The notes under the pieces are model-generated. The model saw only the letters and a list, made by a program, of their open reading frames with translations, did not search any database and had not been told where the DNA came from. Positions 15,941-22,503 of a stretch of DNA of 64,000 bases are shown here, piece after piece (within the stretch, counting starts at the first letter, position 1; each line of letters begins with the position of its first letter). This DNA is from Candidatus Gastranaerophilales bacterium. GTDB taxonomy: Bacteria; Cyanobacteriota; Vampirovibrionia; Gastranaerophilales; Gastranaerophilaceae. Location: assembly GCA_944325605.1 (NCBI GenBank), contig CALVAX010000003.1, positions 1 through 64,000 on the forward strand, given 5' to 3'. Made by a program: the position numbers and the translations under genes.

Positions 15941-15970
15941 AAGAAAAACTCTAATGTTTAAACATTAGAG
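15941..15970 (-). terminator. Rho-independent terminator ending the early operon
   Basis: A perfect 22-bp palindrome (15949-15970; CTCTAATG / CATTAGAG arms) followed on the - strand by TTTTTCTT. It lies just after the Mor-like gene. Confidence 0.8.
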
Positions 15971-15995
15971 TAAAGAAGTGATGTTTAAAGTTTCA

Positions 15996-16307
15996 CTATT
16001 TCTCCGGCTTTGGCAAGTTGTGTTTTTTGTGGAGGTTCTTTTTTATAATTTTATAAACATACCTTTGAGATAGATCACATTCGATTGCGAGGCGGTTTAC
16101 GGTGTACTTTCTGCCGTCATACTGACTCATAATGTATTTTTCTTTTATTTCACGAAACGGATTTTTCGGGATGCTTACTGTTAAGCCCGGTGAGCAAAAG
16201 ATTAGAGCCAAGGCGGATTTTATGCCGGCTGATTCTGCGATGAAACGCAAATCATCGTTCGGCATATCTTCCGGTTTTATCAAGTCCATCCAAGGCTTGT
16301 AGTCCAT
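15996..16307 (-). CDS. Mor/C-type transcription activator
   Basis: 103 residues matching the Mor family of Mu-like phages: PNDDLRFIAESAG, PGLTVSIPKNPF and the C-terminal helix-turn-helix LAIECDLSQRYVYKIIKK. Mor binds middle promoters and recruits RNA polymerase to switch from early to middle/late expression. It is the last gene of the early operon here, as in Mu. Its mRNA 5' end is predicted to be made by ribozyme cleavage 47 nt upstream of the ATG (see the hammerhead at 16327-16391); a gaggag site precedes the start. Confidence 0.8.
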   Translation of the reverse strand: MDYKPWMDLIKPEDMPNDDLRFIAESAGIKSALALIFCSPGLTVSIPKNPFREIKEKYIMSQYDGRKYTVNRLAIECDLSQRYVYKIIKKNLHKKHNLPKPEK

Positions 16308-16326
16308 AATCTCCTCTTATTTATGT

Positions 16327-16391
16327 GGTCTCATCAGTTAACGCATTACATTAAGACGGTCAGCTTGCACTGTTAGCCGACCGTTTCGACC
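16327..16391 (-). ncRNA. Type II hammerhead ribozyme B (upstream of Mor)
   Basis: Read on the - strand: GGUC, GAAA, stem III CGGUC/GACCG with a 17-nt loop, cleavage triplet GUC, stem I UUAAUG/CGUUAA with a 5-nt loop, CUGAUGA, then GACC which closes the open stem II with GGUC. Every conserved core nucleotide is present. Predicted cleavage between 16355 and 16354. It starts immediately after the stop codon of the 92-residue gene. Stem I differs from copy A by paired changes. Confidence 0.93.
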
Positions 16392-16670
16392 TTATTGTGC
16401 TAATGTAGCAGAGTAAGCATTTTCAATATCATTTCGAGACTGTGTTAATGCGATTAAAAGATTTTCATTAACTTTTACTTCTCTAAGGTATTGCGGCAGT
16501 TTATCAATATCTTCAACAAAAGGGAGTGCATCTTTAGGACTTTTAATATCTCTAATATCAAGATCCATTGTCCTAATAAGTACATCTGCAATATTAACTT
16601 TTGCCTGAGTAATTTTTTGCTGAATATCGGCAATTCGTTCATCCAACACTGCTGTAGCTTTGTTTTCCAT
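16392..16670 (-). CDS. Early-operon small protein flanked by two hammerhead ribozymes
   Basis: 92 residues, helical, with IADIQQKITQAKVNIADVL and a C-terminal helix; no family recognised. An aaaggag site precedes the ATG. The gene is bounded exactly by two direct-repeat hammerhead ribozymes: one ends 23 nt before its start and the other begins at the base after its stop. Self-cleavage of both would release a ~367-nt RNA carrying only this ORF. Neighbouring Mu-like phages have host-nuclease inhibitors and other small early proteins at this position. Confidence 0.65.
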   Translation of the reverse strand: MENKATAVLDERIADIQQKITQAKVNIADVLIRTMDLDIRDIKSPKDALPFVEDIDKLPQYLREVKVNENLLIALTQSRNDIENAYSATLAQ

Positions 16671-16693
16671 TTTTGTCTCCTTTACTTTTAATT

Positions 16694-16750
16694 GGTCTCA
16701 TCAGTTAGAGCCTTACTCTAAGACGGTCAGCACAGCCGACCGTTTCGACC
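16694..16750 (-). ncRNA. Type II hammerhead ribozyme A
   Basis: On the - strand: GGUC, GAAA, stem III CGGUC/GACCG with a 9-nt loop, GUC cleavage triplet, stem I UUAGAG/CUCUAA with loop UAAGG, CUGAUGA, GACC. Core fully conserved, including the G-C pair closing stem II and the A-U pair at the base of stem III. Predicted cleavage between 16722 and 16721. Sits in the 90-nt gap between two early genes. Confidence 0.93.
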
Positions 16751-16760
16751 TATGTAAACC

Positions 16761-17081
16761 TTAGTCGGGAGGCATTTTTGCAGGGGTAAGCATATCTTCT
16801 AAGTCTCGTTCGATCTTAGATAAGATGAAGATTTGTCCTTCAAGAACCTTGCAATCAATTTCTCGTTCTTTTGCACAACTCCAGTTATCTTTAACCAAAT
16901 TTGCATCAGCAAATTTTAATTTTGCATCGTTCAAACGTTCTTCAAGGTCAATTTTTTGATTCTTGATTACCCCCATCATTGCATATTCTTTAGGGTCATC
17001 AGCATTGTGAGAAACTTCTCCAAAGAATGAATTTCCCATCATAGGTGACATTGAATCTGTTGTTTTTTCTGCTGTTAGCAT
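16761..17081 (-). CDS. Early-operon protein, unknown
   Basis: 106 residues. Start MLTAEKTTDSMSPMMGNSFF then a helical segment MGVIKNQKIDLEERLNDAKLKF (quoted in part) and a second helix ending LEDMLTPAKMPPD. It is predicted soluble and mostly coiled. Ribosome site ggaga before ATG. It lies between gp16 and hammerhead A; no family recognised. Confidence 0.6.
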   Translation of the reverse strand: MLTAEKTTDSMSPMMGNSFFGEVSHNADDPKEYAMMGVIKNQKIDLEERLNDAKLKFADANLVKDNWSCAKEREIDCKVLEGQIFILSKIERDLEDMLTPAKMPPD

Positions 17082-17109
17082 CTTTTTTCTCCTTTACTTT
17101 TTTCTTCTA

Positions 17110-17562
17110 CTACTCAAGTGTGGCCGCACTTTTTTCTTTTAATTTTTTCTTTATTGCCGTTATTGCCTGAATAACCTTACAGGCTTTGGCTCTGGTTAAA
17201 AACATAATGTCATCGACCTTAAACTTTGATTTTAAAAACTTTCTCAGGGATTTTTTCGCAAATTTATCATCATTGAAATAGCAGACATCTCTCCATAACC
17301 CCTCAATCATTCTGAGTTGAGCATCAGATGCCATATTTTCTGTGCGATTCAAATCCGCATATTTTTTCGGCTGTTTTGTCCACTTGTTTATAGCAACGGC
17401 TTTATCTTCAAGGATATCTACCAAAATTGCGGCTTCTGTAAATGTCAAATCCTTTGATGATGTAACATCAAAAGACATAAGCATTTCACGATATAAGTCG
17501 TCATCCATACCTATAACATTTTTTAATGCGTGGATTTTTCTAATCTGAAAAGTCGTAGCCAT
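17110..17562 (-). CDS. Mu gp16-like regulatory protein (DUF1018)
   Basis: 150 residues with the family pattern: FQIRKIHALKNVIGMDDDLYREML at the start (quoted in part), then ASDAQLRMIEGLWRDV and KSKFKVDDIMFLTRAKACKVI. Gp16 is a conserved early protein of Mu-like prophages located between the transposition genes and Mor; its molecular role is not settled. The start overlaps the end of a small membrane protein gene by 23 nt. Confidence 0.85.
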   Translation of the reverse strand: MATTFQIRKIHALKNVIGMDDDLYREMLMSFDVTSSKDLTFTEAAILVDILEDKAVAINKWTKQPKKYADLNRTENMASDAQLRMIEGLWRDVCYFNDDKFAKKSLRKFLKSKFKVDDIMFLTRAKACKVIQAITAIKKKLKEKSAATLE

Positions 17563-17701
17563 ACTTTATCCTCATATCCTCAAGCTGTAACTCTCGCCCA
17601 TGCTTGATTCCGATTTGTACTCCCAAAATAAAAATGGCTAGAGCTATTAAAAATATGTGTAACCATAATGAAGTGTCGGGTTGGAATTTCTTACCGTTCA
17701 T
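17540..17701 (-). CDS. Short single-pass membrane protein of the early operon
   Basis: 53 residues, MNGKKFQPDTSLWLHIF followed by a hydrophobic run (LIALAIFILGVQIGI) and a charged tail ending in GYDFSD. A gggag site lies 7 nt before the ATG. It overlaps the start of gp16, typical of coupled phage genes. Function unknown; perhaps a superinfection or holin-like membrane protein. Confidence 0.65.
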   Translation of the reverse strand: MNGKKFQPDTSLWLHIFLIALAIFILGVQIGIKHGRELQLEDMRIKYGYDFSD

Positions 17702-17773
17702 TTAATATCTCCCTTCTTGGCTTGTTCGCATTAAACGGATACGCTGACGCTTTCATCCTCTGCTCACAAGCCG

Positions 17774-18652
17774 CTATGCCATTAATAATTTGGAAGTTTG
17801 TTTAATCACAGCATCATCGACCTCAGCCTTACCGTTAAATTTGGCAATGCTGATGCTGTGGGAAATTAAGTGTTCTAATCTTCTTGTGTTTCCATCCGAA
17901 TACTGAAGATACGTTTCAGCAAGTTTTGTATTCTGACCGATAGACTCAAGAATTTTTATGACGTCTTGAATCAATATTTTGTCTATAATTTTTGTAAATT
18001 TTACTCTTGAATACAGCTGGTCATACTGATTGTTGTAACCTTTCAGGTTTTCAAGCAGAATTCCTCTACCCACTAAAAGGATACCTACACCTGTTTTATC
18101 GTGGATACGGCGAGTAATTTCTAAGGCTCTATATGGAAGATTTTCAGCCTCATCAATAATCAAAAGTCTGCCTGATTGGTTTAATTTTCTGACGACTTCA
18201 TCCATCAAATCATAAACCGAACCCTTACCGGAAAGTCCTAAACGTCTGTGGATTTCCTTGAGAAGAGATTTTGCAGTGTAGCCTGAATCGCTTTCAATAA
18301 GGATTGAGTCCATAAATTCTTTGGTATATCTTTTTACGGCAACGGTTTTACCGAGTCCGGCTTTACCGACACAAACTCCGATTTTACCCTGTGTATGGCA
18401 CAGTCTGCCGATTTCAGTGATATATTTAACCGTTGAAATATCTACAAAAGGCAGGTCGCTGTTGCCGGAACGTTCGTGTTCACGTTGGATAAAATTATTT
18501 ATAGCATCGGTAATTTTATCGTTTTTACCGTTATAATTACCGTTCATCCACATACTGATTGTAGACTTAGCAATCCCTGTAGCGGTTGAAACGTATGCTA
18601 TACTGTAATTTTTAGATTCCATCAAATCTTTTAATTCGGCTCTAATATCCAT
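17774..18652 (-). CDS. MuB-like transposition ATPase (module 1)
   Basis: 292 residues. N-terminal ~55 residues form a Cro-like helix-turn-helix (GIAKSTISMWMNG), as in MuB. Walker A GKAGLGKT at 96-103 and Walker B LLIIDEAE at 163-170 mark the AAA+ domain; a sensor-like LVGRG follows. MuB polymerises on target DNA, delivers it to the MuA transpososome and stimulates strand transfer. The start overlaps the MuA stop by 11 nt and has an aaggag site. Confidence 0.9.
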   Translation of the reverse strand: MDIRAELKDLMESKNYSIAYVSTATGIAKSTISMWMNGNYNGKNDKITDAINNFIQREHERSGNSDLPFVDISTVKYITEIGRLCHTQGKIGVCVGKAGLGKTVAVKRYTKEFMDSILIESDSGYTAKSLLKEIHRRLGLSGKGSVYDLMDEVVRKLNQSGRLLIIDEAENLPYRALEITRRIHDKTGVGILLVGRGILLENLKGYNNQYDQLYSRVKFTKIIDKILIQDVIKILESIGQNTKLAETYLQYSDGNTRRLEHLISHSISIAKFNGKAEVDDAVIKQTSKLLMA

Positions 18653-20585
18653 TGGCGACTCCTTTTAATTCTTGGTCGAGAATTTTATCCGTCTCGTATA
18701 AATAGAGAGGTTTTTCTTCCGGCTTGTTATCGTTTAAAAACATTGATAAATCGTACTTCCCAAAGGATTCCATCTCTTTACTTTTTTGAATAACTTTATC
18801 CATTTTGGTGTTAGCGATTAACGAAACTTTTGGTTTGGCTTGCTTTTCAACGCTTGCGTATGCTGCTTTATAATTTGCACATTTTTCTTCAATACTAATC
18901 TCTCGATTCTGTTTAATATATGATTTTGCAATCTTCAAACTGCGTTTTTTAATAGCCATAGCCTCTTTGAAAGCTTCTTTTGAAATTTCGTCTGCATGAA
19001 GTGCCGCAACAGCTTTGACCGCAGTAACCTTACCGACAAATTCGTTATTATCGGCTCTAAAAGCCCAAGCATCTTTATAATTTTGAACATCCCGGCGGAG
19101 ATAAACTTTTAATCTGGTTTTTGAAACCATCCAATCAGCCCAGTAAGTAATACCGAGTTCATTATCCTTAATGCCGTTTCTAATAATCGTGAATGTTTTA
19201 GATGTCCTCATGCAGAACAATTTAAGTGCATCTTTTGATGGTCTGATTTTTTCTGCAAATTCCTGATTAAATAATTGGTTTGGTGATAATCCGGCAAGGT
19301 TTTTACCTTGTGACGGACGTTTGTTTAAGACATTAATCACAAAATCGTCAAAAATTTCCTTAAACTGTTCAAACGGAATAATCTTCCCTGCTTTAATCTC
19401 TTTTGCAAGTTTTTCCGGACGTTCAACAACATTGCCGCCACGATATCCGACACAGTGTTTAGAGAGCAGTTCCTTTATTTTTAAGAAATCTCTTTCAATT
19501 GGTTTTGTCTGTGCATTATATGGAAGAGCGAAATGTACATTGACATTCAATTCTCCAAGCATAGACCTTGTTTTACATTGATTAGTTTCGACTTTAAATT
19601 GACGTCCGCCGGCAAAGTCTTTCGAGCGATAGTCCTTGCCGTTATCTATGATGACATCTTTAGGTAAGCCAAATTCATTGACCGCATAATAAAATGATTG
19701 AAAAATATGATCCGAATTTGGATTTCCTGATTGCAGTATCCAACCGAGCCATTTCCCTGATTTATAATCTCTCCAAGCTGTAACCCAAGGAAATACAACG
19801 TTGCCGTCTTGAGTAAGACAAGCAACGTCTATCTGAGCGTGATCTGAAACCCACGCTTCACCGCAAATTACAGTAGAGTAGTCTCTATCAATGTAATTGC
19901 CGTATTTTCTGTTCCAAGCGGATTCCCCATATCTCGCTAAATAAATACTTTGCTCAGGAACTTCTCGTCTTAACCTGCGTTTAAAGGTTGAACAACTAGG
20001 GAAACTAACACTTTCAATTTTGTGTTCTCTCATTGCATAGCCAAGTGTCAAATCCCAACAGGTTTGTAAAGAGGGAGCACCCTCCATCAAATACAAATTT
20101 TTGAAGTAATCAAAATAGCAATCTTTTATTATTGATCTGCCTGAATTGTTTCCATATCTTGATAGTAAACCATTTATTCCACAAGCAAAGTATCTATTTC
20201 TCATTCTAATTAAGGAAGAATAAGACGTTTGGTTATCAGGATTATTTTTATTCCAATTTTCGATGAACAGTTTTAAGGCTCTGCCTCTCAAACAAAGACT
20301 TTTTTGGATAACATCTATGTATTTATCTGCCTGAATGCGTGACCATAAAGGGGCTTCAGAATATTTTTTATTATCAGATTCGTTGTCAATTTTTTTTGAT
20401 ATAGGTAAAGATGAATAACGAATAAAAATTTGTTTTATATTATCTTTTACTTCAATTTTATAAATAAAATCACCTTTGTAGCAGCGATTTTTGATTGTCT
20501 TTTCCTTGACATTCAAAAGGTTACACGCTTCTTGAATTGAAATCCAAGCCGGAATATTTGATTTTACTTGCTTGGTTTCATTCAT
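18642..20585 (-). CDS. MuA-like DDE transposase (module 1)
   Basis: 647 residues. N-terminal winged helix/Mu DNA-binding domain (WISIQEACNLLNVKEKTIK), catalytic core with D248 (VSDHAQID), D314 (VIIDNGKDY) and E364 (KPIERDFLK), spaced 66 and 50 residues as in MuA-type integrases, and a C-terminal Mu_C-type barrel followed by a basic tail that would contact the ATPase. It cuts and joins phage ends into target DNA during replication and lysogeny. Overlaps the Ner-like gene and the ATPase, so the three are coupled. Second such pair in the prophage. Confidence 0.9.
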   Translation of the reverse strand: MNETKQVKSNIPAWISIQEACNLLNVKEKTIKNRCYKGDFIYKIEVKDNIKQIFIRYSSLPISKKIDNESDNKKYSEAPLWSRIQADKYIDVIQKSLCLRGRALKLFIENWNKNNPDNQTSYSSLIRMRNRYFACGINGLLSRYGNNSGRSIIKDCYFDYFKNLYLMEGAPSLQTCWDLTLGYAMREHKIESVSFPSCSTFKRRLRREVPEQSIYLARYGESAWNRKYGNYIDRDYSTVICGEAWVSDHAQIDVACLTQDGNVVFPWVTAWRDYKSGKWLGWILQSGNPNSDHIFQSFYYAVNEFGLPKDVIIDNGKDYRSKDFAGGRQFKVETNQCKTRSMLGELNVNVHFALPYNAQTKPIERDFLKIKELLSKHCVGYRGGNVVERPEKLAKEIKAGKIIPFEQFKEIFDDFVINVLNKRPSQGKNLAGLSPNQLFNQEFAEKIRPSKDALKLFCMRTSKTFTIIRNGIKDNELGITYWADWMVSKTRLKVYLRRDVQNYKDAWAFRADNNEFVGKVTAVKAVAALHADEISKEAFKEAMAIKKRSLKIAKSYIKQNREISIEEKCANYKAAYASVEKQAKPKVSLIANTKMDKVIQKSKEMESFGKYDLSMFLNDNKPEEKPLYLYETDKILDQELKGVANGY

Positions 20586-20793
20586 TAATTGTGTAATCCT
20601 TTACTTTTATTCCGAAAATCTTTTCAATAATATAAAGGTCAATTTCCGGACACCTTCTCTCCCCAGTCAAATAGCGGCTTACTACACTTTTGGAAATATT
20701 CAAAGCCATCTGAATTTCTTTTGATTTAAGATCCAAAAGGGAAAAAATAAATTTAGTTAAAATTTGTTTTTTGCAATAAACACAATTTGACAT
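20578..20793 (-). CDS. Ner/Cro-like small HTH repressor
   Basis: About 71 residues from the ATG at 20793 (gagagg 10 nt upstream; a TTG at 20802 is too close). ALNISKSVVSRYLTGERRCPE is the helix-turn-helix and a paired C-terminal helix follows. It begins with a CVYCKK cysteine pair. In Mu, Ner turns down early transcription and its gene precedes A; the same order is seen here. The gene overlaps the transposase start by 8 nt. Confidence 0.75.
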   Translation of the reverse strand: MSNCVYCKKQILTKFIFSLLDLKSKEIQMALNISKSVVSRYLTGERRCPEIDLYIIEKIFGIKVKDYTINE

Positions 20794-20802
20794 ATTTTTC
20801 AA

Positions 20803-21149
20803 TCCTCTCTTGATATAGTTAGTTGTCTATAATCAAGCTGTATAAGATTTTGAAAATTTTTCTATAAGCCGACTGTCCAGTATTTTTGCACAGCAGAATA
20901 ATGCCTAATAAGGCAATATGACTGGCTCTACCGGGAAATCTTTAACCTATAACTCAATTATATGAAAATTATTTATATATGGAAGAGGCGAAGATTCAAC
21001 AGCGGGGAATATTCCCCGACTTTTAAAAGTAATAAACAGTAATAACAATAAAAGAAAAAATTAGAAAATTTTTAATATTTACTTTTAAAGCAGACAACAA
21101 AAAGGATAAGGACTATTTAAAAAATCGGGGAAAAGTTTATGAAGAAATA
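20803..21149. promoter_or_regulatory. Intergenic control region between the two transposition modules
   Basis: 347 bp without a gene. An imperfect inverted repeat (CTTGATATAG / CTATAATCAAG, 20812-20839) lies just upstream of the Ner-like start and overlaps a weak - strand promoter. A perfect 16-bp palindrome CGGGGAATATTCCCCG is at 21003-21018, followed by ACTTTTAAAAGT and a second ACTTTTAAA copy at about 21080. These look like operators for a repressor. None of the transposase end repeats seen at 24.6-24.8 kb occurs here. Confidence 0.45.
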
Positions 21150-21824
21150 TTAAGCAAATAATAATGTATTTATCCCTGAGTATCTTTCAGGAAAATCCTT
21201 TCCATATTTCCACAACTCTTCAGCCAGGTGTAAATGAAATCTATGAGCAAATGAGCGGCTTAAAACTTTTCTATAACTTCTCAAATAGATGTTTTTTATT
21301 TCTAAACGTTCGTCATTAGTATGTTTACGTGCATCTTTAGATATTAAGTATTTATCAGATACAAATAATTTGTGTTCATATAAATACAGATAAACTTTTG
21401 CATTCATATAAATCCTTTCTTGCGGTATTTTAGGGGATTTTTCAAAATACTTAACAAGTTCTTTCTTTTGTTGTTCATAAATTATTGTCCTAAAATATTG
21501 ATAAAAATTATTCATAACATGTTTTGAAAAACCAAATAAATCAATCATTTTTAAGACTTCTATATCAATACAAAACCCTTTTATTATGTAATCTATATCA
21601 GTTTTGGAATGGTGTTGAAAAAATTGCGGAAGTCTTTGTTTGTTTCCACCTTGTTCTTTATTATATAAATATATATTGTCTCTAAAAATAAGTTTTCCTT
21701 CTTGCACCAGAGTCAAGAGGAGTAACTCTAAAACAGCCTCATCAACATCTTCAGCAATAGTTGAAATCTCATCAAGTGTAAATTTATCCAACCGTTTGCA
21801 AAGTCTTAATATTCTGTCTTTCAT
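21150..21824 (-). CDS. Third gene of second transposition module, winged-helix-like, unknown
   Basis: 224 residues. The first ~60 (LRLCKRLDKFTLDEISTIAE, LLLLTLVQEGKLIFRDN) look like a winged helix. The rest is helical, aromatic and basic (FFQHHSKTDIDYIIKGF, SYRKVLSRSFAHRFHLHLAEELWKY in parts). It lacks the zinc-finger cysteines expected of a TniQ protein. It overlaps the ATPase gene by 41 nt, which implies joint function. It may be a target-selection or regulatory partner of the second transposase. Confidence 0.5.
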   Translation of the reverse strand: MKDRILRLCKRLDKFTLDEISTIAEDVDEAVLELLLLTLVQEGKLIFRDNIYLYNKEQGGNKQRLPQFFQHHSKTDIDYIIKGFCIDIEVLKMIDLFGFSKHVMNNFYQYFRTIIYEQQKKELVKYFEKSPKIPQERIYMNAKVYLYLYEHKLFVSDKYLISKDARKHTNDERLEIKNIYLRSYRKVLSRSFAHRFHLHLAEELWKYGKDFPERYSGINTLLFA

Positions 21825-22500
21825 TTAATATTCCTTTCAAAGTGTATTCGTCAATTTCTTGTATTTTGTTAGTTTCAGACAATTTTTCTATTTTATTAAT
21901 CAACTTAACCAGTTGCCTGAACTGATTTGTCCTTGTTGCGAGATAATTTATTGCATCAGGAGTAAACTCCAAATCCGTTATTTGTTGAAGAATGTCTGTA
22001 ATATCGTCTTGATTAAATTGTTCAAACTTAAGTATTTTGTATAGCCTGTCCAACAGATGCGGATATCTTGCAAGTTTTTTATCAGCCGCTCCCATTCCGA
22101 CTAAAACTATCGGGCAGGCTGTTTTATCGTGCAAATCCCTTAATGTTTCAACCGTATGCTTTTCAATCAAATAATCAATCTCATCAACAATAATTATTTT
22201 AGGATTCTGTCTTAAATAATTTTCTATGAGTTCAAAGGTTTCCTGTGTATGCCAGTAAGGTTCTTCACCAAGTTCCTCCGCTATTTCAGATAAAAGCCAT
22301 CTGCTCGTCATTCCCTGTGTTGCCCGAACATATACAGAATCGTTTTTATCCGCCCACCACTGGATTGTCTGAGATTTTCCAAGCCCATGGTCTCCGTAAA
22401 CTAATGCAAGTTTCGGAATGTTCGGCGAAAGTTTTTGCAACTCATTCATCAATGCTACAAACCGCTTAACGTTTTTTGTTTTAATAAATGTTTTCTTCAT
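21784..22500 (-). CDS. MuB/TnsC-like transposition ATPase (module 2)
   Basis: 238 residues, without the N-terminal helix-turn-helix of the first ATPase. Walker A GDHGLGKS at 36-43 and Walker B IIIVDEID at 102-109, then a PIVLVGMGAADKKLA sensor segment. The HxxL pattern and C-terminal helical lid match the TniB/TnsC/MuB clade. It would activate the adjacent transposase and choose target DNA. It starts 3 nt from the transposase stop, with ggaga upstream. Confidence 0.88.
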   Translation of the reverse strand: MKKTFIKTKNVKRFVALMNELQKLSPNIPKLALVYGDHGLGKSQTIQWWADKNDSVYVRATQGMTSRWLLSEIAEELGEEPYWHTQETFELIENYLRQNPKIIIVDEIDYLIEKHTVETLRDLHDKTACPIVLVGMGAADKKLARYPHLLDRLYKILKFEQFNQDDITDILQQITDLEFTPDAINYLATRTNQFRQLVKLINKIEKLSETNKIQEIDEYTLKGILNERQNIKTLQTVG

Positions 22501-22503
22501 AGA

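Noticed and set aside
16491-16691. Open frame of 66 codons on the + strand opposite the ribozyme-flanked gene
   Set aside because: No ribosome site, improbable composition, and the opposite strand has a coherent operon.
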